Below the pieces are notes generated by a model. The model saw only the letters and a list, made by a program, of their open reading frames with translations. It had not been told where the DNA came from and did no database searches. The translations under genes and the position numbers were made by a program. Shown here piece after piece: positions 34,995-47,554 of a DNA stretch of 64,000 nucleotides. The stretch is from Erythrobasidium yunnanense (Eukaryota > Basidiomycota > Cystobasidiomycetes > Erythrobasidiales > Erythrobasidiaceae): assembly GCA_001600175.1 (NCBI GenBank), contig BCJC01000006.1, forward strand, positions 1,739,973 through 1,803,972. The letters run 5' to 3'. Positions within the stretch are counted from its first letter, which is position 1, and each line of letters opens with the position of its first letter.

Positions 34995-36705
34995 ACTACA
35001 TACCGAATGATATGATTTTTTCTTTAGATTGGCGCGAAACAAAACAAGATATGACAGTGCAGCAGTTTATCCTTCTTTCGTCCTTCCTTAGCCTAGCTCT
35101 TTTCCTTTCGTGAATGCAATGCAAATGCAGTACACATGCTCAAGTTGAACGGAACACGTCGAACAGCCGTTGCACATTTCAGGAGACCCCTAAAAACAGG
35201 TTGGTACTCGAGTCAGTAGGCATATCTGCAATCATACACATACTTTCTGTCTAACTGGCTTCCTTGCAGAATCATTTTTTGCACATCTCGAGAAGCAGGC
35301 TAGAAGAACAGCTCTCGGCGCTTCTATCGCGGCAGAGATCGATGTACAAGTCGAGGCGAAGGACGCTGCCTCGTCAGCAGATTCCACGCAAAACCGCGAT
35401 CTTAAGCTGCTCACTTCGCACTTGAAACTGCATATGCCAAAGAACTGCAGATTCTATCAGATGCGCGAGAAGAGGGTACCCTTATTTCGATGGAACCTAA
35501 GAAGAGGAACTATTCTGCGGACAAGATTTCTTTTGCAGACCTCAAGCCGTTGCTTGGGCCCACGACATGGAACGTCTACGTGCAGTATTGTTCTGCCGCA
35601 ATACATCGTCGCGATACCTCAGCTGTTCCACATCTCTGACGACGATTGAAGTCTGTGCCGAGACCTCGCTACTCCATCCCGAGTCCGTAACTACACCAGC
35701 CCGCTCGTGCTATTATTTCCTGCCTTCTGCACAAGCGGAGATCATACGATGGTGCAAATACATCGCTCGGAGGCATATGGCTGTCTCCGGGCAGCCTTTC
35801 AAGGACGGTCACTATCGGTCACTATACAGAACAAAACCGTAGACTAAGGTTATCGATACTGGCCGAATTATTTGAGCGGCACGACATATATACGCGCAAG
35901 TAATCGTCTCACGCTATGCAGTTCGAGCTGTATTCATGGCTTTCTAGACCAAACTCAGTCTTCAAGCATACATTCATACCGTCCCTACTACAAAGATCAG
36001 TGATACATCAGACTGCCCCGTGATTCTTCCCATGTCGATGACTGGTCAGCTAACTCAGCCCATACCAGCGACCATCCCGAGTCTGCTTCCAGTACAGACT
36101 ACTACAACGAAGACGGGATACGCTTCAGGGCGCCCTCTCAAAAGGATGCCTGCGCCCATATTCCCTCATTTCCGCACTCCAATCGGCTGCAAGTCGTATA
36201 TTTGCATACCGCTAGGTCATGCCTTGATCACTAATTAGAGCAAGGCTTCAACATATACCTGGCATGTCGGGTCTGCCTGGCAACAAGCTCTTCTTGCCGG
36301 AGGTCGCAGGAAGATTCAAACGTACATACTAGACAAAAGAAACTCTTGTCCTAGTTTTGTCTTTCACCTCATGTCGTATACCGATGGCGCCTTTTCTTTA
36401 GCACAGCAGCCTGACCTCGTCTTCTATACTGTATAATACATGCTACACCGTTTGCTACGATCTCTTTGCTCTCTTGTTCCTTGCGAAACCGTTCCTAGCA
36501 CGTGCTGTCGGAGAAGGGCTCTCAGTCTCCTTGACAACCGGGAGAAGCCAAACAAACCTTAAAGCTGGGACAATCAGCAATGCTGAGGAGGGCAATGCTC
36601 CTTGCTTCTGCTCCAACACCTTCCCTCTCCTCTCCCTGTCCTCCTGTCCTGTCCTGGCCAGATCCCACCATCCCTAGACAACACACTCGTTAACGCTGCA
36701 GGATC
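34995..36705. other. intergenic, mostly nothing recognised
   Basis: Apart from the coding remnant at 35272-35645 no frame looks like protein. The last 250 bases before the glucanase start are pyrimidine rich and probably carry its promoter and leader. Confidence 0.4.
35272..35645 (+). pseudogene. possible coding remnant of unknown family
   Basis: Two adjacent frames read like ordinary protein: FFAHLEKQARRTALGASIAA..., then after a shift near 35402 ...LETAYAKELQILSDAREEG and SFADLKPLLGPTTWNVYVQY. The change of frame has no fitting intron, so this is either a decayed gene or one with a sequencing slip. It follows a plausible 3' splice site (ccttgcag). No family recognised. Confidence 0.25.
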
Positions 36706-38303
36706 ATGCGCTCCTCAATGTCGGTCTCACTGCCGAAGAAGAGTCAAAGGACATCTCGAAGCTGATGCTTCACTGTTTCTGTCAGCATCCTTCTCTCTTC
36801 TCTGTTTGTCGGCGCGTTGGCCCTGGGTCCTGGCGACTTCGCAGTGCCTGCTCCCACCAATGTGCGTAAGAGGGTAACATTCAGATGAAGCTGCGCCTAA
36901 CAACTCAAGCTGCAGCACGAAGCCAATATCCGCAGACACCATGACAGGCTGCTAGCAGCTAGAGCTACTCCGGCAATCTGGTACTCGACCGCTGCAACTA
37001 CCACAATCGCTATCACTACCGCCAAGGCTTCTGGAAGATGTACGTCATGACTTCACCTTACAGGAAGAGACGCTGATCAAGCACGTTGCAGGCGGCGCGG
37101 CACACGGTACGCGAACAGTCTGGTAGGCTATTGCGCATCTGAATTACATACAAGGATTGCTGAAGAGATATATGTAGCGGTGCTACCCAGACATGCCAAA
37201 AGATATCGACTGGCTATTCCACCTGCGCGAAAGCTACAAAAGTCGCTGTAGTGACAACCACCTCGAGACCAGCCGCAACGGCTACTTCCACCTCCTCCTA
37301 CACAGGAAAGAAGAAGGGAGTCAGCTGCAACACCGGAGCTTTCAGTCTTCTAATGGGAAACAATATCGGATGGGCATACAACTGGTTCCAGAACCCGCAG
37401 AGTACCATCAATAAGAATGTACAGTTTGTACCTATGCTATGGGACGACCAAGCTTGGCATCTGAGCATCTGGCCAGAGAACGTTAAGGCCGCCAAGAAGA
37501 ACGGCACAACCCATTTGCTGTGTGTTGCTAGTACCCGAGTCGATGATACATTCCTTCGCTGATATGTGGACGCTGCAGTGGATTCAATGAGCCTGATCTT
37601 AAAGGACAAGCAGACATGACTGTCGATGAAGCTGTTGCCAATTGGAAGAAATACATGGAACCATACGCCGGGCAATTCAAACTTGTTGCGCCAGCAGTGA
37701 CGTGAGTGAAAACATGTATTACTCTACCCAACATCGCTGACGGCTTGTCTTGCTGCAGTAATGGAGGAGCACCTCTCGGTGTGACCTATCTGAAGAACTT
37801 CATCGATAAGTGCACTGGTGTGAGTCATACCCTCTCGATGGAGACGCAGCACAGCTGAAGTCCATGATGATGAGTAGTGCCATATCGATGCTGTAGCACT
37901 CCATTGGTACGATAGCGCAATCAATATTGCATACTTCCAGAACTATTTGAAGGATGCCGCCAAGACCTTCTCCCCTCGACCTATGTGAGTGAAGCCCCGA
38001 ACTTTCAGTCACTTCGTTTTTATATTAACGTGCCCTCTGATAGATGGCTGACCGAGTTCAGAGGAGCTGGTACTGCCGCTCAGCAAATCAGCTTCATCAA
38101 CACGGTCGTCCCTTGGATGTGAGCGACTTCCATTAATAGGCGAAGCCAATACTCTGACTGACCCTGGTACTTACAGGGAAAAGCAATCCTTCATCGAGCG
38201 ATATGCCGTCTTTGGTCTCTTCGAAGGCAAAGCAGCCGAGGGTAACTTGATTACAAATGGCAAGCTCAACGAAGTCGGTGTCGCATACGCGAATGCACGA
38301 TAG
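36706..38303 (+). CDS. secreted GH128-type glycoside hydrolase (Asl1-like beta-1,3-glucanase)
   Basis: Ten exons (36706-36719, 36786-36873, 36916-37039, 37092-37122, 37178-37519, 37579-37701, 37759-37819, 37878-37984, 38044-38118, 38177-38303) give 363 residues. The first exon is 14 bases and is needed to make the signal peptide MRSSIILLSSLFVGALALG; a Kex2-like KR site follows at residue 33-34. A Cys/Thr-rich linker leads to the catalytic barrel: NNIGWAYNW, FVPMLWDD, LLGFNEPD with the acid/base Glu, LVAPAV, ALHWYD and IWLTEFRG with the nucleophile Glu, ending QSFIERYAVFGLFEG. This is the glycosyl-hydrolase catalytic-core family (GH128) that cuts wall beta-1,3-glucan. It forms a two-gene block with the next SGNH gene; a decayed copy of the block lies at 50.8-53.0 kb. 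Confidence 0.88.
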
Positions 38304-39358
38304 CATTGGAATAGCTAGGCTTCTTAGCTCCTCCCCAGCTGGTCCGCACTTCCTCCGCACCTCCTTCATACCTCCTCCGCACCTCCTTCGCAGCTCCTCC
38401 GTACCTTTGTCACAGGATGTTCCTCTTCGAGCCCTCTTGGCGGCCTCATGGCGACCTGATAGCGACCTGATAGCGACCTCATGGCGACCTGCTAGCGACC
38501 TCCTGGAGGGCTCGTGGAGAGGCCCCTTCGCAACTTTCCTATTACTTGCCGAGACACCTTACTTCAGTTGTCGCCTCCGCTTTCATTTCATTCTATGTCT
38601 TTCGGTGTCAGGCACTGCGTGTCTCTTCCTTAATCCGAGCAGGATCTCACTTTAGCATAATGCACACACAGCTTTGATACATAGCAAATGCGGTTCTGCT
38701 TCCCTGCCCGTACAGTCCACTCGCATTCAAACAGCACGCGCTCCAGCTAACTCTCAGCTCCGACCCGACCCTCTTTACTGATTCTGCGTGCGCTGACTCA
38801 CAAACACTCCAACACTGCAGAAATTGTGTTCTACTGTTTACTATTCATGAGCTATGGAGGTTGTGATCGTGTACGCCGCGCTCAACAGCCGGTGACTGGC
38901 ATCTTGGCCATCTAAATATCGCTGAAAGTTCTACTCTATTACTACCAAGTTGTACTCTATTGCTTCATAGTCTATCGCTAGACCTTGTTACGGGATGTTA
39001 GGCCAGCTGCATCGCCAGAGTTCTGGTCTTCGCCTTCACCGCGACATCAGTGCTGATCCAGTCAACAAAATACCGTCTACCACGCTGGATCTATTCATTT
39101 ACAATACAGGAACAGCGTGTTGCCTGGCCTCTCCCTCGCTACTCATCGATACAGCCCACTTTCCTGATCCGGACAAACAGCGGCTGGCACAAAACGACTA
39201 AACAACCCAGATTGCGCGCTCAGATACAGGAAAGGGCATAGCTAACAAGATGTAATATGTTACAATGACGAGGCGGCGGCGCTTCATCAGTGAAAGGCAG
39301 CTCCTAGGCGATCCTCGATGCTTTCGCTTTCTGCTCTCACGGTAATATCCCTATCACC
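38304..39358. other. intergenic region with two simple tandem repeats
   Basis: Between the glucanase and the SGNH gene lie an imperfect cctccgcacctccttc-type array (38345-38403) and the 11-bp minisatellite listed separately. No coding frame. In the decayed copy of this gene pair the matching interval is only about 20 bases. Confidence 0.5.
38440..38505. repeat. 11-bp minisatellite, six units
   Basis: Six head-to-tail units of the form GCGACCTcatg/GCGACCTgata fill 66 bases; the first seven positions are constant except in unit 1 (GCGGCCT), and the last four alternate between a few variants. A seventh, diverged unit may follow. Confidence 0.8.
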
Positions 39359-41230
39359 ATGCTGCCATTACCTCGAGCATCTCGTCGTCGCGGTACCTAC
39401 TTCCTGGGCGGAGTTCTCGTCATCGCCGTCTACCTCACGGTGACGCTCTTTCACGGCAATGTCACCTCGAAACGCCTATCTTTTGCGACCTCTCTATCTA
39501 CGTACGATCTCCAACACTACTACAAAGGTCTGCTGGATCACACCTCAAGTCAACACGTACTGAAAGCAGAAGCACCAACGAAACGGAGCTCGCCTGGTTT
39601 CGAGAATGCGCTGCCCAGCTGTAGAGTCTATGATCTTCCAGATGATCCGCTGGTCAAGGAACATGGTCAGAACAACATAAGACTCAGTCGGACATATGAA
39701 GGAACAGGTCAAAGGGTGCGGAAAGTGCTGCAGAAAGCATTGCAAGGCCAAGCTATAAAGGTGGCCGTAGTAGGAGGATCAGTGTCAAGCGTGAGTTCAT
39801 ATCAGACTGCTACATACTCCAAACTAGCTGACGCATCACCATTCGACGTGCAGGGCCATGGCGTAATGCCTCCTTTCACCGGCGATAACCACATGTTTTA
39901 CCGTGTATTTGAATGGATACAAGCGAGCTTTCCTGAAGTCACACACGAGTTTAGCATTGATGCTGCCATCCCAGCGACGACTGCTTTCTATTTTTCCGTA
40001 TGCACCACCCCCAGCATTCTACGCCATGTGCTAACGAGCTTTCGATTCGCAGTTCTGCGTCCACGAGCACATACCTTCAGACGTTGATCTGGTCTTGATG
40101 GAGCTCGATATCAACTCGTATGACCCCACAACTGTGTCTCTGCAAGCGACGGAAGCGCTGTATCGGACTATTCTCGATCTGCCCCAACAACCTGCGATCA
40201 TCTACGCCAGTGTCTTTGCGCTGGTCTTCCCAGACATGACGCACGGCTGGAGACATTCTGCACTTATCAGCCAATGGATGGATGTGGTAAGCAGGCCTTC
40301 CATGCATATTCGGCGAATGTGCGCACTAATCGAGTATGCTGCTCAGCCGGAAATCAACTTGCGGAATTTCCTGATACCACATCTCATGAAACACCCAGAC
40401 GAAGTGCCGACGTGGTATCTGGGTCTGTGGGATACTCTCGACAAGCGGCACATGAACCAACAAGGTCATCGAGTAATGGGAGAGTGAGTGCATTTCTTCG
40501 CTCTTTATGACCGAGACATGCTGAAATCAATCATCGACAGTATGATTGTTGCGTACTTGAGAGAGCAGCTGTGCTTGCTGCAGCGAGAAGGACCGTATGA
40601 ACAGGAAGGTACTTCACGCTTTATGCCTACCAACGAGATCGCTGGAGCCGTACCAAGGGTGGGAGTTTCTCACTAGCGATATCTAGTGAAGGATCGACTG
40701 ATCTATTATGCTAGATTGCCATGCTTGGCGGCTGGGACGAGCAAAAAGCACTTCCCGTACAAAAGCCTTACTGCAAGGCCATCAATTCTGTCAAGGATCC
40801 GCTATTACCTGTTGCATCATCAGGCTGGGATCCTGTCGTACGCAATGACAAGCGCAGTTTTGAAACGGTCACCCCAGGTTCCGAGATTGTAAGCAGTTTT
40901 TCATAATGTGGGTTGGGCAGGACTGACGCAACGCAACGCAACTAGACTTTTGCGATACCGGTGCAAGACGGCTTGGTCGGCTTCTTCTATTGGAAAACTA
41001 AAGATCCGGTGTTTGGCGCTGTGAGTTGCTGGATAGACGATGATACAAGGCCAGAAAGGGTGCGCCGGGTAACGGCATACGATCCAAACTGGGAGGCAAG
41101 CTTGTTTGAGCATGCAAACGAGCTTTGGTGGGATGTTCCGCCTGGCGAACATCATACAATGACCTGTCGTTCAGAAGAAGGGCCAGCTGGAGGCAAGATT
41201 TTCCGGATATCAGCTATGGTATCGCGGTAG
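39359..41230 (+). CDS. SGNH-hydrolase-like type II membrane protein (fungal capsule/wall-associated type)
   Basis: Seven exons (39359-39790, 39854-39997, 40053-40286, 40347-40483, 40541-40658, 40715-40888, 40946-41230) give 507 residues. A membrane segment (YFLGGVLVIAVYLTVTLF) follows ten basic residues, so the rest faces the Golgi lumen or outside. Residues 130-145 hold VAVVGGSVSSGHG, an SGNH block-I variant with GGS in place of GDS. The hydrophobic strand VDLVLMELDINSYD stands where block III is expected. DKRHMNQQGHRVMGD provides the block-V D-x-x-H. The last 150 residues form a second, beta-rich region (DGLVGFFYWKTKD, ANELWWDVPPGEHH). Such proteins are esterase or acyl-transfer candidates acting on surface glycans. 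A strongly decayed copy exists 12 kb downstream. Confidence 0.7.
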
Positions 41231-41932
41231 TTAATAGAGGTCAAAAAGTAGGAGCAGTAACTATGCATACGGTGTTGTTGTTGTAGCCTTAAACGATAGA
41301 AAACTCTGACGCATGGTCATCTTCACGTTAGGTATAGTACTTTGGAAGTTCACGCCGAAACTATTGTAGTCCGGCAGCATCCGTAAAATATAGCGTGTTG
41401 AGTGCACAATTGGCGGTGCAAGGCCTCTGAACACTCTCCGGGCATCGTCCCCTGCCGATCGCCTCCCAGACCGGATGCAAACGCCAAGGTTTCTAAGCAA
41501 TTCCCCTCCCGTAACATGTTCGCAACTTGCTTAAACACCCGAGACAACGGGAGGCTGAGACTTGACTTCACTTGTCACCTTATGAGCAGGTCATAGGTAA
41601 GGCCCCGAAGATGACGGCCCGCGTATAAGGCAATGTTCGCTTGCGAGAATGCTGCATGTTGCTTGAGGCGAGAGCGCTAAAATCTGGGCAGGCGAAGCAT
41701 ACTATCTGTTCTTTTCTTTCGCTTCTTCACACATACGTGACCATCCCTCAGGTCATTCTTCACTTCCTCCCTCCCGACGAGCTCAGCTTGGCCTTCCGAA
41801 AAGCTAGGCCTTTGTTCATCGTCAGTCCAAGAAAAAACCCTCTGGCTACGGACTCTGGGCTGTCTTACAGTAGTGTCACAGTCTGCCAGCCTCTCACTCT
41901 ATCAACTAGCCTAAAAACACCAGACCGTTATT
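41231..41932. other. intergenic; nothing recognised
   Basis: No coding frame or repeat stands out. The final 150 bases are rich in pyrimidine and probably contain the promoter of the secreted orphan. Confidence 0.4.
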
Positions 41933-44156
41933 ATGCGAGCTCGGTCCATCTTTTCCGTTTGTCTCCCAGCTCTGTGCCTACTCCTTCCTGGTATCGCAGC
42001 TGTTGAGCTACCTGCTCGTCAATGGGCGCACTATAAATCACGCCTCCTGAAAAGGGCTGGCACGGCCACTACTGGAGAAATACCGCACATTTCGCCGCTC
42101 ACTGGAGGCAGCCTATCGAAGTCTATTCAGCAACAGATTAAGGTGTGTACCGTTGTATTAGCTGCACTGGAAAAACTCGCTGGACTGAGCAGTGGCATTG
42201 CACCAGTCCGATGTGAATGCCGTACTTAAGGAGTTTGTCGGTCTTCCAGAAGATGTACAAAACGTTCTCAAAACGGCCTTCGCCCAGGTATTGAATCAGA
42301 AGATCTACACTTTATCGCCAGAGCAGCAGTACAACGTTATCTCTTCCGCTGTTGGGAGCCAGCTCAAGAAAGTCCAAGACTCTTTGCCCATCATATTGGG
42401 TGATATCGCCCAGCTCGATGATACCAACAATCTTCAAGCTATGCGGGACTGCATCATGACAATTGTTGCAATGGGAGGCAGAAAGAGCGCAGATCAGGGC
42501 ACCTGTTTATCAAGCTCGGGTTTCTCCCTTGAAAGTCTGACGCAGCAATTCAACAACTTCGGTGACTGCTACTTAAGCATTCTTAGGCTATAAAGGCTGA
42601 TTCTGGGTCTTTGTACATCCAGTTGATGTGAATCAGTTTACTATTCCCACGGACAAAGTGAACGCGGCAGCAGCTAGCATAACAGAGTACCTGAATTCCC
42701 ACGAGCTGGTACCTCAGGTCAGTTTGCGATCGAATCGCTACCTCCGTTCCCAGAAAGGAAATTGACGTCTTAAGCCAGGTTGAGTATATCGCTGGTAACG
42801 CTTCACAGTCCATACAAAATGTCATCGATACGACAGCGTATGTAAACAGCTTCTTCTGGAATCGGAAGTGGTCTGACCGATACGCAACCTGACAGAGCCA
42901 AGGACCGAGATGCCACTCGAGCAGCTTTTAAGTGTTGGATTGACGCTATCGTAATGATTGCGGAGACACCACTTGCTGAAAGGCAGCTAGAGTGTGATAC
43001 CGGATTATATGGCACGTCTGCACCCGGTGGCGCTACCCAGCAAAGCACTCTAAGCGCCCTTGAGGAACGCTACATTGCTATCACCAACCAATATGCTGTA
43101 GGTCCGAAATTCTCCGTGCGAGCGACTGAGAAAGGTATAATACCACAAACGTTCTGAACCATCGTTTCCGACAGGGCGTACTACCCGCCAATCTAGCTTA
43201 CAACATTCAAGCTTTGGGAGTAGCTACACTATCCGTCAATCTTGGAGCCTACGATTCAGCTGTACGGAACAACATCAATTCGGCTATTCTTTCGTTAGCC
43301 ATATTTCCTTCGATCGCGCTCAGATCGATGCTAACTCATCCCCTTTTCAGATCAACAGCCGCTACAGCTGGCGAGACGGCCAGTCTAGTGCACGACTTAC
43401 TTGGTATGTCATTGTACTTGTTCCATGACCAAATTGACGACTGCTCATACTGCTACGCCGCTTAGAGTGCCTCAACACTATTTATGACGATATTCCGGAC
43501 CAGACCTGCAATCCTAACAGTAACGTGAGTGGCAGATAAGTAGAATCTCTCTGCCATACCGATATACTCGCGTTGCGCAGCCTAGGATTCTGGTCCACAA
43601 CAAGAACATCTACTACAACTACCTATCGCAATTCGTCTCTATACTCCCGAAGGTCCTCGTACAAAACCTCAATAGTACCGTACAAAATCAACTCGAGGGT
43701 AACGCTTCTCCTGAGGCTGCGCAAGTGCGAAAAGAACTCGAAGCCCTATGGGAGAAGGCCAGGGTAAGTCACTAAACAGTATGAATACCCCAGGCGGTAG
43801 AAGTTTTCTTCGTTGATTGCTGACTGTTTCGCTATTTCCCTTTCGTTACATAGTTGGGATCCGAGTATGAGGCTTGCGAAAGACAGTTTGTCGACTGCTC
43901 AGAGGATGCCATTGTCCGAGGCAGTGCTACGACCGTATGTTTATATCGAATAGCTCGCGCTTTCTGAAACATCAAGCTGATGCTTCGTTTTTTTCAGGAC
44001 TGTTATGTCAATAAAGGAGAAGTGTGTTCCTCCTTACCTTCCTTAACTCCTGATAGAATTGATTCAACAAGTCCATATGGCGATATAGAGGATGGCCTAG
44101 GCGGGAACGGTAGTTGGGGCTCAAGGCGCCGTTGGATGGCCAAGCGCACAATTTAG
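41933..44156 (+). CDS. secreted orphan protein, helical, two-part
   Basis: Eleven exons (41933-42142, 42207-42561, 42623-42717, 42779-42837, 42896-43115, 43175-43293, 43351-43403, 43466-43524, 43581-43763, 43854-43934, 43998-44156) keep phase throughout and give 530 residues. A signal peptide opens the protein (MRARSIFSVCLPALCLLLPG, cut near VELPA), followed by a KR site at about 39-40. The mature chain has two helical parts of about 200 residues with Ala/Leu-rich amphipathic segments (LKEFVGLPEDVQNVLKTAF; LSQFVSILPKVLVQNLNST) and scattered Cys (RDCIM, KCWIDA, LECDTG, ECLNTIY, QTCNP, ACERQFVDCSED). No transmembrane or GPI signal is visible at the C terminus. I recognise no family; hydrophobic surface-binding or effector-like proteins have comparable make-up. 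The last exon may alternatively splice once more. Confidence 0.6.
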
Positions 44157-45472
44157 GAGGTAGCGCAGCAAACCCTTTCTGAAACTTAGATAGCTCAATG
44201 CATTTACCTTTCCCCCACATTTTATGTCCATTACATCTTAAATACCTTCGTCATGGGTACAGGCTGGTAGAATAGGATAACAAGCGTATCTGCTTAAAGA
44301 GATGTGTGAAGCCCGTGTGTATGTTCAGTCAGCACCAATGACGAAGGAGGTGCATCTACTCTTCGCACCCTTGTACCCAGCTCAGTCACCGAGCGGCTTT
44401 GGCTTTACTTTACTCAATTACAGCAGCTAATAACGGCGCGAGTCTGCATAGTTCACTGAACCGAATCATCAATTTCTGCCATCTTACAGTCAGAAGACAA
44501 CCTTGCAGATGGCCAGCCTGTCGCAAGACAGTCGATTGACTGATTGGACGCATACTCACGATTCATCCTCCTTCTTCTCGCTCGCAACCCCTCTGAAGCT
44601 CGTGTGTGAAGCAGCTTGCAGGCAGCCTGCCCATCCCCCAGCTGGCGGTCAGCCAGGCCAATACAAATCCAATCGATTGTCCATCTGTATGCAGGTAGTC
44701 GAGTGAGTAGCGAGCACAGCGGAAGGCTGTACGCCAGCATACTGCTGCCTTGACAGCTTGGACATATGCTACTTATAGTCCGGAGTGTTCGCTGAAAACT
44801 GACTCTCATTTTGATCGCTCTTGGATTGCAGCCAAACTCACTATCTGCGTACTGATAGACTGGTCGTCTGCATGCACATGGGCTGTCTGGGGCCATACCA
44901 GCATCTGCGTTCAGGAACATACTATGCCAACGCTGCCCGATAGTCAGCCCATCTGCTTGCAAGTAGACCGATTATTCTCCTAAAGACGATCGGACAACTG
45001 CCTGTCAGAGCAGCTGTAGAGGCGCTTGCGAGCCAGCAGCCTGTCTATAGGCGGCTGAACAGCTTGTTGCCATTCAGGCAGATACGTAGCTTCTCAGCTG
45101 CCAGTCTTACCGTCTACGAGCAGATGGTCAGGTTATCTGGAAATGGGCGGGCTGGTCGCACAGCACGCAGACAGACGATCTATCTGCAAAGCGCTCCGTC
45201 TGCCCTTGTGCATTCGTGTTTCCGAGCTAAAGTCTTGATTACACAGATTACCTGCCTTGAGCTGGCTCAACCATTTGCTTGCAGATCGACCGCCTGTTTG
45301 CAAGCTGTTCTTCTGACTGTAATATCGTCAAAGCTTGTTTCTTACCCGTTATACCGTCAAAATGGATTAGTCGGTCCAGTACAAATTTGTGCTCGGAGTG
45401 GTTTGAAGCATGTAATATACCAATTAGCATGTTCACACGACTACTAGTGAAACAACGCCTGCTTCCAACAAT
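44157..45472. repeat. long convergent intergenic region with degenerate ~25-bp repeats
   Basis: A motif close to CCATCTGCTTGCAAGTAGAC recurs at about 44685, 44949 and 45271, with further half-copies (tctgca, cttgcag, gcagatgg) in both orientations between 44500 and 45320. The 169-codon minus frame at 44453-44962 lies inside this and is built from the repeats. It separates the 3' ends of two convergent genes. Confidence 0.45.
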
Positions 45473-47554
45473 CTAGACGAAATAGTCCACGTTCTCGCCA
45501 TCCTCCTGATGCAGGAGGCGAGCAAACTCGAGTACGATCCTGAACATATACGACGCCATATCTGCCTTTCGCCAATGTTGAGACGCAAATTCTTTCCCTC
45601 GCTCGCCTATCCGCTTTGCTTCCTTGTCATGATTGCCTTTTCCTTCACCGTTACCTATGAAGAAAGCCATGATGTCATACAAGTCCGAATAGTCGATCTT
45701 GACAGGTACATAATGTACCCATGGTATGATCCTGTCTTGGTACCATTCGGGAAAGACCGTCGATTTCAGGACCACGCCGTTGCTGCTCAGCAATCGGTGG
45801 AATCTACCTGACCATCCGTTGCCGTCCACATCCATATGATATTTGTACTGATTCTGCTGCTCCAGTCCCATTATGGGTGCAAAATCAATGACCTGCTTGA
45901 TCTTCTCGCATGTTTCGTGATCACATTGTATGGGTTCTCCCGAAAAGTGGACGTCCATGTAGGCCGCATTTGCTGCCTTGTTGGTCATGTTTTGTAGACG
46001 TATCTCATCGTTGTCTGACCACATTACTTCTTTCTTTCCGTCCTTCTCAGCCGCGAGAAAATGCAGTCTAGCCCTCTGCGATTGCTCCCAGTGGTAGCCT
46101 GTGCGGTATTCTGAGCCGGTTGTAGACCCTCTCCAGAGCAACTTGTCCTTCATCTTGTACTCAAATGGCGGATCGTATACAAGGTAGTTATCGTCATACT
46201 GTTCAAGAGGTGTGACTAGAATGTCGTTATGTACGTTGGTCTTGGCCCAGGAGAACAGTGGCACCAGAGGCGTTAATGCCATACCGCCATGAGTAGTAGA
46301 TCCATGCAACTTGAGAAACTCCGGATGTAAGCAGATATCGATGGCTGGGTTGTGATCATGAATGAAGGATCTTGCATTGACTGCAAAATCCGAATAAGCG
46401 ACATTACTACCTGCTTCGGCTTTTCGTAATGGCGAATTGGGAGAGCAGGCTTTTCCAAAATTGCTGACATTATGATTTTCGGGGTCAACAAATTCGCCAG
46501 GTCCCCAGACTAACAGAAAAGAAGTCAGTCGAACGTCACAGTATGTAGCTTTTGAGCTACTTTGTGTTACTTACATTCTCCTAAGGTGGAGAGTTCTAAT
46601 AAACGCTCCTTATGATTGAAGCCTATCATAACGGCAGGGTTATCGTCGATGATGAAAGTCAGATTGACTTGGCCAGGGACGAATTTGGCAAACTTCTCAA
46701 CAAGCCGAACCATATCTTTCGCTCGTTTGTTTTCCGCATGAGGACCATGCCGAGTGACGGAGCCATTGGTGAATGATAAGGTGAATGTATGTTCTCGCTC
46801 TTCCATAACCTTGTTACGATGCTTGAGGTCGTGGGGTTGCAATGCGTAGAAGGGTTGGAAGTCTCGAAAGATCTGATCATACTCGTCGACCAGAATGACC
46901 TTGTTTTGTTGTGCAAATGCCCACCTGCAATTAAATTATGTTAGGGATGAATGCAAGCCCATTTTGACTATGGTGGAGTGCGTCTTACCAGCTGTCGAAG
47001 CCCAATGGCGGATTGCGCCGGTATCTCCTTTTATATTCTCCAGCCGCCTCTTCGAGAGTCTTGCTCTGCGTATCAAGCAGAGATTCCCATCTTTGCTCGG
47101 CTTTATCGATGAGCACGTTAATAGGGTGTCGACCACCAGGCGTAACCAGGAGCAGGCCGTTGGGGTGGAACGTGTGTGAGGTCGGTTGTAATTCGCCTTG
47201 TGTGCTGCTTTGCTTCGCATTGAGTCTTAGAACACATCTCAAGAGAGCAAAGAGAAAGATTAAGAGGCCAGCTGCTAAAGCTCTCCTTCGTCTCCTGCGC
47301 GGATGAATACTAATCGTCGAGGGTAGATCTAGACTTAACCATCTCGCGTGATGCCTCTGCCCCGACGATTTGCTTCCAGCTGATTTTCCGTGGTATAGAC
47401 TATCATTCTGAGTGATGATAAAAGGGCCGCCTTTGCTGTTCCTGCGTGAGAAGAGCTGAGGAGGAGGAGGAGAGAGAGCAGAGGCCTGCATCGTGACTTG
47501 AACATCTGTTTTTGCGCCCCAAGCTGCGTGAGCAGTCTTCTTGAAAGGTAACAT
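45473..47554 (-). CDS. GT90 (Cap10-type) beta-1,2-xylosyltransferase-like protein
   Basis: Three exons (47554-46989, 46924-46575, 46509-45473) give 650 residues. A basic cytosolic tail (HPRRRRRRALAAG) precedes one membrane segment (LLIFLFALLRCVL). The luminal half has the GT90/CAP10 blocks: EFVDPENHNVSNFGKACSPN-like region, HPEFLKLHG, PLFSWAKTNVHNDILVTP, DKLLWRGSTTGSEY with the W-R-G-S-x-T-G signature, and YKYHMDVDGNGWSGRFHRLL, then VHYVPVKIDYSDLYD. In Cryptococcus, Cap10 and its relative Cxt1 (xylosyltransferase) belong to this family and serve capsule and glycolipid synthesis. The present gene should add xylose (or another UDP-sugar) to a Golgi glycan; the acceptor cannot be read. Family certain, substrate inferred. 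Confidence 0.9.

Noticed and set aside
38440-38505. CRISPR-like array.
   Set aside because: Units are 11 bases without spacers; it is a minisatellite in a eukaryote.
44453-44962. 169-codon minus-strand frame.
   Set aside because: It lies in the degenerate repeat region, has no domain and repeats its own words.
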